A DNA stretch of 64,000 nt, from the NCBI GenBank assembly GCA_027494055.1, contig JAOSJO010000012.1, positions 744,001 to 808,000 on the forward strand. The letters are read 5' to 3'. The notes beneath the pieces are model-generated. The model saw only the letters and a program-made list of their open reading frames with translations, did no database searches and was not told the DNA's origin. Positions 50,324 through 59,850 of the stretch are shown in pieces. The translations under genes and the position numbers were made by a program. The DNA comes from Anaerolineae bacterium. GTDB taxonomy: Bacteria; Chloroflexota; Anaerolineae; Aggregatilineales; JAFGMM01. Each line of letters begins with the position of its first letter. The stretch's first letter is position 1.

Positions 50324-51441
50324 AGGGTCCGCTCCACCGCCGGCTGCCGGGCGCGCACGCGGATCACGCCGTCCCGCACCGCGACCTCATAGGTGGGTAC
50401 CGGCATCGTGGCGACGCCGTCCACCACCTGGCCGGTGGCGAGGTCGAAGCGGGCATAGTGCCAGGGGCAGACGACCGTGCAGGCGTCGCCATCGCCCTCG
50501 ACCCGGCCCTCCACCAACGGACCGCGCGCGTGCGAGCAGCGATTGCCCAGCGCGTAGAGCGTCCCGCCAACGTTAAAGAGCGCCACCTGTTGCCCGGCGA
50601 TGTACACCTGCGCGCTGTCACCGGGCGGCAGCGCATCGAGGGACAGCGCGTCAATCCAGCCGTCGGCGTCGCCTTCGAACAGAGCCACGTCCGCCGCGAT
50701 GGGCGGCCCACCCAGGCTGTCGAGCATCTCGGCCAGCGGCAGGTGGCGGCAGGTGAATGTGGGTGTGTCGCGCAGCGTGTACAGGCTGGCCTTGCTCTCG
50801 CGCAGTTCCATCACAAGGTCCACGAAGTCGGCGGGGTTATCGCCCTCGAACGCGACGACGAACTCCTGGTCGTCAATGCCGTAGGAGTAGGTGGTGTTGA
50901 GGCGGATTTGCGGGTACCTGCGCCCGATGCGGATGTGCTCGTCGATCATCGCCTGGCGCGCCTCCATGCTGAGCGCGTACCAGGCGCGCGTCTTGACGAA
51001 AGGATAGACGAACAAGTACCTGTGGTCGCCGGGCGCGATCACCAGGCGCTCGGCGGCGGCGTCCTCACCGTCCATCGCGCCGATGTCGTAGATGGAGCGG
51101 CGCGTGACGGCAAGATAGGCATGGGGCGCGTGCAGATACGGCCCCATCCCCGTGTTGAGGATGGCGGTTGCAAGTTCCTGGAAGCGTTCGGGCGTCTCGG
51201 CCACCTGCCAGATCATGAAATCCGCGTCAGCGCGCAGCCCCACCAGGCTGTAGCTGCGCAGCAACATGCGCCGGTTGAACGAGCGGATCGCGCTGAGGAA
51301 TTCGAGCTTGGCCGCGCGCTGGTTTTCTTCCGGGAGTCGGCGGAAGGCCGGATCGAGTTTGTAGAAGCTGAATTTGACGAACTGCCGTCCCTGGCGGCTC
51401 TTCCCAGAACGACCGTTGTCGTCGGCCTGCCTCTCGCTCAC
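50320..51441 (-). CDS. hemQ: Coproheme decarboxylase HemQ (ChdC) fused to a Rieske [2Fe-2S] domain
   Basis: 373 residues, intact. Residues about 20-250 are a chlorite-dismutase-like HemQ: FSFYKLDPAFRRL, FLFVYPFVKTRAWYAL equivalent (Tyr and Lys near the coproheme), the proximal His in MIDEHIRIGRRYP, TTYSYGIDDQEFVVAFE and YTLRDTPTFTCR. Residues about 265-365 are a ferredoxin-type Rieske domain with the cluster motifs NRCSHARGPLVEG and VVCPWHYARFDLATG (two Cys, two His). GTG start at 51441 chosen because AGGAG lies upstream. First gene of the haem operon. HemQ uses peroxide or O2 to convert coproheme to haem b; the Rieske part could deliver electrons. Confidence 0.92.
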   Translation of the reverse strand: MSERQADDNGRSGKSRQGRQFVKFSFYKLDPAFRRLPEENQRAAKLEFLSAIRSFNRRMLLRSYSLVGLRADADFMIWQVAETPERFQELATAILNTGMGPYLHAPHAYLAVTRRSIYDIGAMDGEDAAAERLVIAPGDHRYLFVYPFVKTRAWYALSMEARQAMIDEHIRIGRRYPQIRLNTTYSYGIDDQEFVVAFEGDNPADFVDLVMELRESKASLYTLRDTPTFTCRHLPLAEMLDSLGGPPIAADVALFEGDADGWIDALSLDALPPGDSAQVYIAGQQVALFNVGGTLYALGNRCSHARGPLVEGRVEGDGDACTVVCPWHYARFDLATGQVVDGVATMPVPTYEVAVRDGVIRVRARQPAVERTL

Positions 51442-51764
51442 GAGGTCGCACTCCTCTGATCGCGCGCGGCCGGGTGCGCGCTGCACCTGAATCTGTGTAG
51501 CGGCCAAGCGTAACGAAACGCCATCGAAGCTGCATCGGGAGAAAGACGGATATTATGGGTTAGATTTATGAGAATTTTTCCTACTCCAGCGGTCGTGTCG
51601 CTGGGAGGGGGTGGATCAATTCCCGGCCTTCACGGGGACCTGCATGTACCTGTAAGCGGCGATACGGCGCGCCAGGGCGCTTGAGAAGGCGGCCCCGGCA
51701 TCGGCCTACGCCGGCGCAGACGGATCATTGTGAAGCGAAAGCATCGAAAAAGGAGAGGAACCTC
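51442..51764. other. Upstream region of the haem operon
   Basis: 323 bases between hemQ and a small plus-strand frame. A TAATAT-like patch on the minus strand near 51551-51556 could be the -10 element of the haem operon, but no -35 with fitting distance was found. No operator palindrome or RNA gene recognised. Confidence 0.3.
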
Positions 51765-52058
51765 ATGAGCGAAAACGGACGCGGCCCGATGGTCATTATC
51801 TGCAACAGCGACAGCGCCGGTGTGATGCCCACGTTCATCACGCGGCAAAACGCCGCGCGCCCCTTCCGCGGCGTCGGGGTCGCCGACCCCCCCCCCCCCC
51901 AGGCCCCGGCCCCCCCCGGGCGGGCGTCGATGCTTGTGCGCGATGTGAGGGCACGCTTAGGAGGCGCGAGACCAGGGTTCAGTCAGCGCCTGGATGTTGT
52001 TCAGGTGCCGGTAGAGGCCATCGCGACTCATCAGCTCCTCGTGTGTCCCAATCTCTGA
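51765..52058 (+). CDS. Possible small protein interrupted by poly-C tract
   Basis: Begins MSENGRGPMVIICNSDSAGV with a good Shine-Dalgarno (AAAAAGGAGAGG, 7 bases upstream). The first 41 codons look coding; then a run of 14 C followed by another C-rich run makes the frame unreliable. In the frame shown it would overlap the exporter gene by about 100 bases, which is unlikely; in another frame it stops near 51948. Family not recognised. Confidence 0.25.
   Translation: MSENGRGPMVIICNSDSAGVMPTFITRQNAARPFRGVGVADPPPPQAPAPPGRASMLVRDVRARLGGARPGFSQRLDVVQVPVEAIATHQLLVCPNL
51887..51917. repeat. Poly-C tracts (C14 and C8)
   Basis: 14 C at 51887-51900, then AGGCCCCGG, then 8 C at 51910-51917. The longest homopolymers in the window. 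They could be an assembly artefact or a slippage-prone site. Confidence 0.7.
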
Positions 52059-53714
52059 GATGCCGTGTTCTTCGAGCACCACGATGATATCGGCGTCGCG
52101 AATGGTAGAGAGCCGGTGGGCGATCACGATTGTCGTCCGACCCGCCACGAGCCGCTCCAACGACTGCTGGATCAAGAGTTCGGTCTCTGTATCGACCGAA
52201 GACGTCGCCTCATCGAGAATCAGGATCGGCGCATCTTTGAGCACTGCGCGCGCAATCGCGAGGCGTTGCTTCTGCCCGCCTGACAGTCTGACGCCACGCT
52301 CGCCAATCAGCGTGTCGTAACCGTCCGGCAACCTGGCGATGAAATCATGCGCGTTGGCGATTTCCGCCGCCTCGACAATTTCCTGCTCGGTCGCGTCCGG
52401 CCGGCCAAACAAGATGTTTTCGCGCACGGAACCGTGGAAGAGGAAAACGTCCTGCAACACGATGCCGATCTGCCGGCGCAGGCTTTCGAGCGTTAGCTCC
52501 CGCAGATCGTAGCCGTCGAGCGTTATCGAGCCACTGCACACGTCGTAGAAACGGGGGATAAGGTTCGCCAGCGTTGTCTTGCCCACGCCCGTCGGTCCCA
52601 CAAGCGCGACGACGCTGCCGGCAGGAATGTCAAGATCGACGTTCTCCAGCACGGCATTCCCCTGGTCGTAACGGAAGCTCACGTTGCGCAAAGCGATTGC
52701 ACCCCGCGCCCGGCCCGGGAATTCGGTGGCTTCTGGATGTTCCTGTACATCCGGGTGCTCATTCATCAACTCAGCCACGCGCTCTGCGCCGGCCACCGCC
52801 TCCTGAACCTGCTCCCATGCGCCGCTCAGCGCACGGACAGGTTGGTAGAACATCTCCAGATACAGGAAGAACGCCACCAGATCCTCTACGGGCAAGACCC
52901 GCTGAAACGCCAGTTGCCCGCCAAAGTAAATAATCACGATGGTGCCCAGCGACGCGCTGAACTCCACCAACGGGTGAAAAGTCGCCATCAGTCGTAGCGC
53001 CTTGAGCATGGAGTCGCGGTATCGGGTGATGTGGCGCCTGACACGTTGGGCTTCGGTCGCTTCGCGGGTAAACGCCTTTATCTCGCGAATGCCAGAGAGG
53101 CTGTCATTGAGCACGGCGTTCAACTCGCCCAGGTCTTCCTGGCGCGCGCGAAACGCAGGGCGGACGTACCGGGCAAAGCCGCGCATTGCCAGCACAATGA
53201 ACGGCACCGGGATCAGACTCAACAGCATGAGCTGCGCGTTCATGCTCAATAGGACGGCGCTGACGCCGGCCAGCGTCAGCACATTGACGGCTACGTCCGG
53301 GACGGCATGGGCGATCAACTGCTCGAACAGGTTCGTGTCGTTGACAACACGCGACATCAACTGACCCGTCTGCTTGTCCTCGTAGAACCGGAGCGACAGC
53401 TTCTGCAGGTGTTCGTAGGCATCCCGGCGCACGTCGGCGACGACACCCCACCCCGCCACATGGGCCATGTAGCTTCTGAGAAACTGCAACCCCATACGCC
53501 CCACGTAAATCACCAGCGCCAGCAAGGCGAGTTGGGCGACAAGGTCGGTCGATGACTGGCCTTCGGGCGGGTCTGTGACGGCGGCGATCATCTCCCTGAT
53601 GATCCAGGGCGCGAGCAGGCTCACCCCGACAAGAAGGATCATGCTCGCAACCGTCACGCCGAGGGTGCCGACGTAATTCCTGGCGTATTGGAGTATAAAG
53701 CTGATTGTCTTCAT
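51957..53714 (-). CDS. ABC exporter, fused permease and ATPase (MsbA/LmrA-like half transporter)
   Basis: 585 residues, intact. Six N-terminal helices with the coupling-helix pattern RFYEDKQTGQLMSRVVNDTN, then an ATPase domain: Walker A VGPTGVGKTTLANL, Q-loop IGIVLQDVFLFHGSVREN, signature VRLSGGQKQRLAIARA, Walker B PILILDEATSSVD and the H-loop VIAHRLSTIRDAD. Works as a dimer exporting lipids or hydrophobic compounds; substrate unknown. Starts MKTISFILQYARNYVG, 84 bases after the C-S lyase stop. Confidence 0.93.
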   Translation of the reverse strand: MKTISFILQYARNYVGTLGVTVASMILLVGVSLLAPWIIREMIAAVTDPPEGQSSTDLVAQLALLALVIYVGRMGLQFLRSYMAHVAGWGVVADVRRDAYEHLQKLSLRFYEDKQTGQLMSRVVNDTNLFEQLIAHAVPDVAVNVLTLAGVSAVLLSMNAQLMLLSLIPVPFIVLAMRGFARYVRPAFRARQEDLGELNAVLNDSLSGIREIKAFTREATEAQRVRRHITRYRDSMLKALRLMATFHPLVEFSASLGTIVIIYFGGQLAFQRVLPVEDLVAFFLYLEMFYQPVRALSGAWEQVQEAVAGAERVAELMNEHPDVQEHPEATEFPGRARGAIALRNVSFRYDQGNAVLENVDLDIPAGSVVALVGPTGVGKTTLANLIPRFYDVCSGSITLDGYDLRELTLESLRRQIGIVLQDVFLFHGSVRENILFGRPDATEQEIVEAAEIANAHDFIARLPDGYDTLIGERGVRLSGGQKQRLAIARAVLKDAPILILDEATSSVDTETELLIQQSLERLVAGRTTIVIAHRLSTIRDADIIVVLEEHGISEIGTHEELMSRDGLYRHLNNIQALTEPWSRAS

Positions 53715-53798
53715 GGCTCCTGAAGCCTGGTATCAACCCGGTAGCGGCCTCTCCCGCAGGCGTGCTTTTGCGCGCCTTGTGGGTTCAGCCGCCTGACG

Positions 53799-54956
53799 CT
53801 ATCGCAAAGCGCGCAACGCCGCCTTCATCCTGTCGAGCGCCTCGATCAACATCGCGCGCGGACAGCCGAAGTTCAGGCGCACGAATCCTCGCCGCCCTGG
53901 CCGAAGATGGCCCCATCATTCAGGGCGACCCTGGCCCGCTGGAGAAAGAATTCCTGCGGATTGCCGGGGAAGGCCCGCCTCGTGGCAGCTCAGCCAGGCC
54001 AGATACGTCCCCTCCGGCGGGCGCATCGTGATGCCTGGCAGATGTCGCGCCACGTACTCGTGCAGCAGGTCGCGGTTCGCCGTCAGGTAACGCAGCAACG
54101 CATCCAGCCACGGCTGCCCGTCGCGATAGGCGGCCAGCGCCGCCACATTGCCCAGGACGTTCACCCCATGCACCAGGCCGGCCTGGGCGCGTTTCAGCCT
54201 CTCCCATAACGCCGGATTTGGGACCACGGCTACGGAGCAGTGGAGGCCGGGGATGTTGAACGTCTTGCTCGGCGCAATGAGCGTGACGGTCCGGTCGGCG
54301 ACTTCGGACGCCAGCGAGGCGATGGGTATGTGCGCGTTGCCTGGAAACACCAGGTCGGCATGGATCTCATCGGCGCAGATAACTATGTCGTGACGCAGGC
54401 AGGTGTCGGCCATCGCTTCCAGCTCGTCGCGGCGGAAGACACGCCCCACGGGATTGTGCGGGTTGCACAGGATGAAGATACGGGTCCGGTCCGTGATCGC
54501 CGTCTCGAAGCGGTCGAAGTCGATCTCATAGCCCCCATCTGGCCGGCGCGTCAACGCCATCGTGTCGCTGGTGAGGCCGGCGTGGGCCGGGGCGTCAAGT
54601 ATGGGGAAATAGACCGGCGTCTGGATCAGCGCCCCGTCCCCAGGCGTGGCCAGGGCATGGCAGACCAGATTGAAGCCGACCACAACGCCCGGCAGGAAGA
54701 TCAGCGCCTCCGGCGCAACCTGCCAGCGATAGAGGCGTTGCAGCCGATCCACGATGATCGCGCGCAACGCGGGCGGCTCCAGGCTGTAGCCGAACACGCC
54801 GTGCGCGACTCGCTCCTGCAGCGCCTGGATGACCGGCTCCGGCGCCATGAAATCCATGTCCGCCACCCACATGGGCAGCACGTCTTCATCGTAGCGACGC
54901 CACTTGATACTTTCGGTTCCACGTCGGTCAATGCGCTGGTCGAAATCGTATGTCAT
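53799..54956 (-). CDS. PatB/MalY-type PLP-dependent C-S lyase
   Basis: About 385 residues. MTYDFDQRIDRRGTESIKWR is the normal start of MalY/PatB enzymes, which cleave cystathionine and related thioethers. Further: VLPMWVADMDFMAPEPVIQA, ILCNPHNPVGRVFRRDELEA, ICADEIHADLVFPG and the PLP Lys in LIAPSKTFNIPGLHCSVA. Two frame changes, near 53978 (C run) and near 53896, restore LPGNPQEFFLQRARVAL and FVRLNFGCPRAMLIEALDRM before the TAG at 53799. Confidence 0.88.
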
Positions 54957-55192
54957 GCGGTCGTCCTGTTCTGTCCTTCCCGCGATGGTCGCGGCTCATC
55001 TTGTTGAAGTGCAGCCCATTGGGTGAAGGATGCGCCGGGTCCTCAGGCGCGCCACCTGGACCCGTGTGCTAATTGTGGCGCACGCGGAAACGCTTAGCAA
55101 ACGCGCGCCGCCGGGTAAGCTGCGCGCGCGTTCTTCGTGTCAATCCGGGGCGAATACGGTCGAGAAGATTGGGCGCGAGGAGGCGTGCCGGG
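54957..55192. other. 236-base gap between typA and the C-S lyase gene
   Basis: No coding frame, hairpin terminator or RNA gene recognised. Any promoter for the C-S lyase gene should lie here, but none stands out. Confidence 0.4.
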
Positions 55193-57048
55193 CTACCCCG
55201 CTGCCTCCGCCAGCTTCTCACGCTTCTTACGCGCCTTCTCGCGGTCTTCGTTGTCCAGCACGCGCTTGCGGATGCGCAGGCTCAGTGGCGTCACTTCGAG
55301 CAACTCGTCATCGGCCAGGAACTCGATGCAGTCGTCCAGGCTCATCGCGCGGGGGCGTATTCAGCCGGACCGCGTCTTCGGCGAAGCTGTGTCGGAAGTT
55401 GGTGAGGTGCTTCGCCTTGGCGACGTTGACCGCCAGGTCGCCGGGCCGAAGGTGCTCACCGATCACCATGCCCTCATAGACTTCCACGCCCGGCCCGATG
55501 AAGAGCGTGCCACGCAACTGCGCGTTGTCGAGCGCGTATGCCGTCGAGACGCCGTTTTCCCACGCCACCAGGCTGCCGAATTGCCGCCCCTGAATCGGCC
55601 CCGCAAGCGGCTCGTAGCCGTGAAAGACGCTGTGAAGCTGCCCCATGCCGCCGGTGGCCGTCATGAAGCGCGAGCGAAAGCCGAGCAGCCCGCGCGTCGG
55701 CACGCGATAGCGCAAATAAGTGGTCCCGTTCTCGCTGTGCATGTGAGCCATCTGCCCACGGCGAGCGCCAAGCAGCTCCACCACCACGCCAATGCGGTCG
55801 TCTGCAACCTCGATGTGGACCTCCTCCACCGGTTCGAGCAGTTCACCGGTCGCCGCGTCCTGGAGGTAGATCACTTCAGGCCGTGAGACTTCGAACTCGT
55901 AGCCCTCGCGCCGCATCGTTTCAATCAGGATCGCCAGGTGTAGCTCGCCGCGCCCGCTGACCACGAACTGGTCGGGCCGGTCGGTGTCCTCGACGCGCAG
56001 CGCGACGTTGTGGCGGGTTTCTTCGTAGAGCCGCTGGCGCAGGCGGCGCGATGTGCCCAACCCGGTTTTGCCCTCGCGCCCGGCGAAGGGCGATGTGTTG
56101 ACGCCGAAGGTGATCCGCACCGTGGGCGCTTCGACGCTGATGGGCGGGAGCGGCTTCTCGATAGCAGGGTCGGCGATGGTGTCACTGATTCCTATTTTGC
56201 CCAGGCCGGCGAAGGCGATGATGTCACCCGCCACCGCCTCGTCCACGTCATGACGCGAGAGGTTGTGGAAATGTGAACAGGTACTCCAGTCTGCCGGGGG
56301 TGCGCTCGCCCTGCGGCGTCATGCGCACGATGGGCATGCCCTTCCGCATCACGCCGGAGTTCAGCCGCCCAACTCCGATATGGCCCTTGTAGTTGTCGTA
56401 ATCGAGCGTCGTCACCAGCAGGCACGCCGGCGCTTCGGGTTCGATCTGCGGACCGGAGATTTCACGCAGGATGGTCTCAAAGAGCGGCGTCAGGTCGCTT
56501 CGGAGGTCGTCGGGCGCGTACCCGGCGCGACCCTCCAGCCCAACCGCGTACACGACCGGGAAGTCGGCCTGCGCGTCGCTCGCTCCGAGTTCGATAAACA
56601 GGTCGAATGTCGCGTTCAGCGCCTCGTCCGCGCGCGCGTTGGCGCGCTCAATCTTGTTGATGACGACGATCACACGCAGCCCCAGCGCCAGCGCCTTGCG
56701 CAGCACAAACCGCGTCTGCGGCATGGGTCCTTCGGCGGCGTCCACCAGCAGCAGCGCGCCGTCCACCATGTTGAGCACGCGCTCCACCTCGCCGCCGAAG
56801 TCGGCGTGGCCCGGCGTATCGACAATGTTTATCTTGACACCCTGCCACGTCACGGCGGTGTTCTTCGCCAGTATGGTGATGCCGCGTTCGCGCTCAAGCG
56901 CGTTCGAGTCGAGGATGCGCTCACCCGCCGCCGCTGCATCGCGGAACACCCGCGCCTGCTTGAGCATCCCATCGACCAGCGTGGTCTTGCCATGATCGAC
57001 GTGCGCGATGATTGCAATATTCCGAATATCGTTCCGTGTGCGCGCCAC
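55193..57048 (-). CDS. typA: Ribosome-associated GTPase TypA/BipA
   Basis: About 618 residues. G1 [16 protein letters not shown]2 [15 protein letters not shown]3 [16 protein letters not shown]4 [12 protein letters not shown]. Then the beta-barrel domain, the EF-G-like domain ([20 protein letters not shown]) and the BipA-specific C-terminus ([20 protein letters not shown], ending [20 protein letters not shown]). Frame changes near 56262 and near 55350 are needed. GTG start at 57048 ([14 protein letters not shown]) chosen because it matches the usual TypA length; upstream codons look non-conserved. Confidence 0.94.
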
Positions 57049-57091
57049 CGTGCATCCTCGCCTACCCAACCGGGCCTGTCTCAAAGCGAAA

Positions 57092-57110
57092 CCCCGGCAT
57101 TGTGCCGGGG
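57092..57110. repeat. Short GC-rich hairpin upstream of typA
   Basis: CCCCGGCA-TTG-TGCCGGGG, a perfect 8-bp stem without a T tract, about 44 bases upstream of the typA start in the divergent spacer. It could lie in the typA leader or be a REP-type element. Confidence 0.45.
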
Positions 57111-57218
57111 CGTAAGGTTGCAGTTACCAGACTGGCTTCTACTGCGCGCGAATATATCTCGGATGTGACTACTGCGCCAGTTTTGGACCCCCACAGGGAA
57201 ATGAAAGCCGGAAACATC

Positions 57219-57265
57219 TTGACAAGCACCTGCATTGTCTCGTAGAATGGATGTAAGAGCTTACA
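57219..57265 (+). promoter_or_regulatory. Promoter and LacI-type operator of the sugar operon regulator
   Basis: TTGACA (57219-57224) and TAGAAT (57243-57248), spacer 18. The operator TGTAAGAGCTTACA (57252-57265) is a near-perfect LacI-family palindrome covering the predicted transcription start, and a further half-site CTTACA lies at 57274-57279. This layout predicts tight autorepression by the LacI-type protein that starts at 57317. Confidence 0.75.
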
Positions 57266-57316
57266 CAAAAGCACTTACAGAAACAAACCTATCCCACCCC
57301 GGCTCCAGGAGTGGCT

Positions 57317-58336
57317 ATGGCAGACAGGGAAACGCCGGCCACAATCTACGATGTCGCCCGGCTGTCCGGCGTGAGCATTGCCACCGTCTCGCGCGTGCTC
57401 AACGCGCCGGAGAAGGTCAGTGACGCCACCCGCCGCAAGGTGATGGCCGTCATCAACGAACTTGGCTTCGTCCCCAAGGCAGAAGCCAGGGCGCGGGCGT
57501 TGCAGCGCACAGGCCGGATCGGTGTGGTGACGCCCTTCTTCACATCGCCATCCTTCGTGGACCGGCTGCGCGGCGTCGCCTCAGCCCTCGCCAACTCGCC
57601 CTATGAGCTTGTCATCTACACCGTCGACTCGATGGGGCGGCTGGAAGGTTACCTCTCCACCCTGCCGATCATGGGCAACCTGGATGGCCTCATCCTGCTC
57701 TCGCTGCCCCTGGACGAGGACATCGCCCAGCGCCTGCTCGCCAGCCCGATCCAGACCGTGCTGGTCGAGCAGGTCCACCCCAAATTCAGCTCAATCGTGG
57801 TCCAGGACCGGATCGGGGGCCGGCTGGCCGCCGAGCACCTGGTCAGCCTGGGCCACCGCCGCTGCGCGTATCTCTACTTCGACCAGCATCCGGAATACTC
57901 GATCCATCCTGAGGTGCAACGCCTGGTGGGCTTCCGGGAAGTGCTGAACGAGCACGGCCTTTCGCTGCCTGACGAATACATCAAATACCTGCCTGTAACG
58001 CGGATCGGCATCAAGGAGAAGCTTTGCGCGCTCTTTGAGCTGCCGGAGCCGCCCACAGCGATCTTCGTCCCGGCAGACGACCTGGCGATCCGGGTGATCC
58101 ACCGGGCGCGCGACCTGGGCGTGCACACGCCGCGCGATATTTCGGTGATCGGCTTCGATGGCATCGGCATTGCCGAGCACGTTGATCTGACGACGATCAA
58201 CCAGTCGCTAGTCGAATCCGGCCAGATGGCGGTCGAGCTGCTCCTGGCGCAACTGGCCGATCCATCCCGGCCCGTGCAGCAAATCCGGATCCATGTCCAG
58301 CTCGTCGAACGGGGCACGACGCGCCAGATTGCGTAA
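57317..58336 (+). CDS. LacI/GalR family transcriptional regulator
   Basis: 339 residues, intact. N-terminal HTH TIYDVARLSGVSIATVSRVL with hinge helix NAPEKVSDATRRKVMAVINE, then a periplasmic-binding-protein-like effector domain (GVVTPFFTSPSFVDRLRGVA, FVPADDLAIRVIHRARDLGV, VIGFDGIGIAEHVDLTTINQ). ATG at 57317 has AGGAG upstream. It precedes a binding protein, two permeases and a glycosidase, so a sugar released or imported by that system is the likely inducer. Confidence 0.94.
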   Translation: MADRETPATIYDVARLSGVSIATVSRVLNAPEKVSDATRRKVMAVINELGFVPKAEARARALQRTGRIGVVTPFFTSPSFVDRLRGVASALANSPYELVIYTVDSMGRLEGYLSTLPIMGNLDGLILLSLPLDEDIAQRLLASPIQTVLVEQVHPKFSSIVVQDRIGGRLAAEHLVSLGHRRCAYLYFDQHPEYSIHPEVQRLVGFREVLNEHGLSLPDEYIKYLPVTRIGIKEKLCALFELPEPPTAIFVPADDLAIRVIHRARDLGVHTPRDISVIGFDGIGIAEHVDLTTINQSLVESGQMAVELLLAQLADPSRPVQQIRIHVQLVERGTTRQIA

Positions 58337-58501
58337 CCTTTTCGGGCCGACAGACCTGGTTGGATACAGGGGAGAAAGGAGGGTACATCCGGGCCGCAGA
58401 AGAGATTGAGCTTCCGCCGTATGAGGTCAGCGTCGCCTGTAAGGTCGCGCTGCCAGGCGGCGCGCGCAAAACCGGTTCTTTCGCAAAAAAAGGAGACCCC
58501 G

Positions 58502-59846
58502 ATGTCTGGTTCCAAGTCAAAGACAGCTCTGGCTCTGCTCACGATTGTCCTGCTCGTGGCGGTGTGGGCGTCCCCCATCCGCGCACAGGAAGAGATTTCC
58601 GGGACGTTGAACGTGATGGGCTTCAGCCTGCCGGACGAGATCGCCTCTGTGCGGGTCGATCAGTTCATCGCGACCTATCCCGATGTCGAGGTGAACATCA
58701 CCGAGGGCGCGCTGGATGACCAGCAGTTCCTGACGGCGGTCGCCAGCGGCAACGCGCCGGACGTGGTCTACATGGGCCGCGATGTCATCAGCACCTACGC
58801 CGTGCGCGGCGCGATTGTCCCGCTGACCGAGTGCATCGAGACTATGGGCATCGACATGAGCCAGTACCGCGAGGCAGCGGTCGCCCAGGTCACGGTCGAT
58901 GGCGAAGTCTACGGCATCCCGGAGTTCTTCAACAGCATCATGCTCATCATCAACGACCAGGCGCTGGCAGACGCCGGCCTGACTGTGGATGATGTTGACA
59001 CCTCCGATTGGGACAAGATCGCCGAGATCAACGAAGCCATGACCCGCTTCGACGCCGATGTCCTGACGCGGATCGGCTTCGACCCCAAGCTGCCCGAATT
59101 CCTGCCGCTGTGGGCCATCGCCAACGGCATCTCGCTCCTCTCGGAAGATGGCCGGACCGCCCAACTGGATGACCCGCGCGTCCTGGAAGCCCTGGAATAT
59201 ACCGTCGGCCTGCACGACGCCACCGGAAGGCCGCCAACCGTTCATGGCCTTCCGCGATACCTGGGACTTCTTCGGTGCGGGGAACCAGATGGTCACCGAC
59301 CAGCTTGGCGCCTTCCCGATGGAACAGTGGTACATGAACGTCCTGGCGAACGTCTCGCCCGATGGGGATATCACGTTCAAGGCGTTCACCGACCGTGAAG
59401 GCAACCCGCTGACGTACTCCACCGGCAACACCTGGGCGATTCCGCGCGGCTCCTCCAACCCTGAAGCCGCCTGCGCCTGGATGATGACCATGACCTCAGT
59501 CGACACCTGGGTCGCCGCTGCGACGGCTCGCGCCGAGTTGCGCGCCGAAGCCGGCACGATCAACACCGGCGTCTACACCGCCAACCACCTGGCCGACGAT
59601 GTCATCTTCAGCGAGATCGTCCAGCCCAGCGGCAACGAGACTTTCGACAACGGCGTGCAGGTGATCCTGGCTGTCCAGGAAAACGCCTACGCCATCCCGG
59701 CCAACCCGGCTGGCGCGGAGTTCAGGCAGGCCTGGCAGGATGCCGTCAACCGCGTCCTGAACGGCGAGCAGTCGGCTGAAGAGGCGCTCGCTCAAGCTCA
59801 GGAAGAGGCGCAGGCTGCGCTCGACGCGGCCTGGAGCCAGCAATAG
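58502..59846 (+). CDS. Sugar ABC transporter substrate-binding protein (SBP family 1)
   Basis: About 448 residues. Signal peptide MSGSKSKTALALLTIVLLVA...PIRA-QEE without a lipobox. ISGTLNVMGFSLPDEIASVR, ASGNAPDVVYMGRDVIS, VDGEVYGIPEFFNSIMLIIN and GNTWAIPRGSSNPEAACAWM fit CUT1 binding proteins. One extra base near 59224-59229 breaks the frame; the corrected joint is DATGGRQPFMAFRDTWDFFG. GGAG precedes the ATG. The next gene starts 4 bases after its stop, without an intervening hairpin, unlike the three minus-strand importer operons. Confidence 0.92.
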
Positions 59847-59850
59847 GCCC

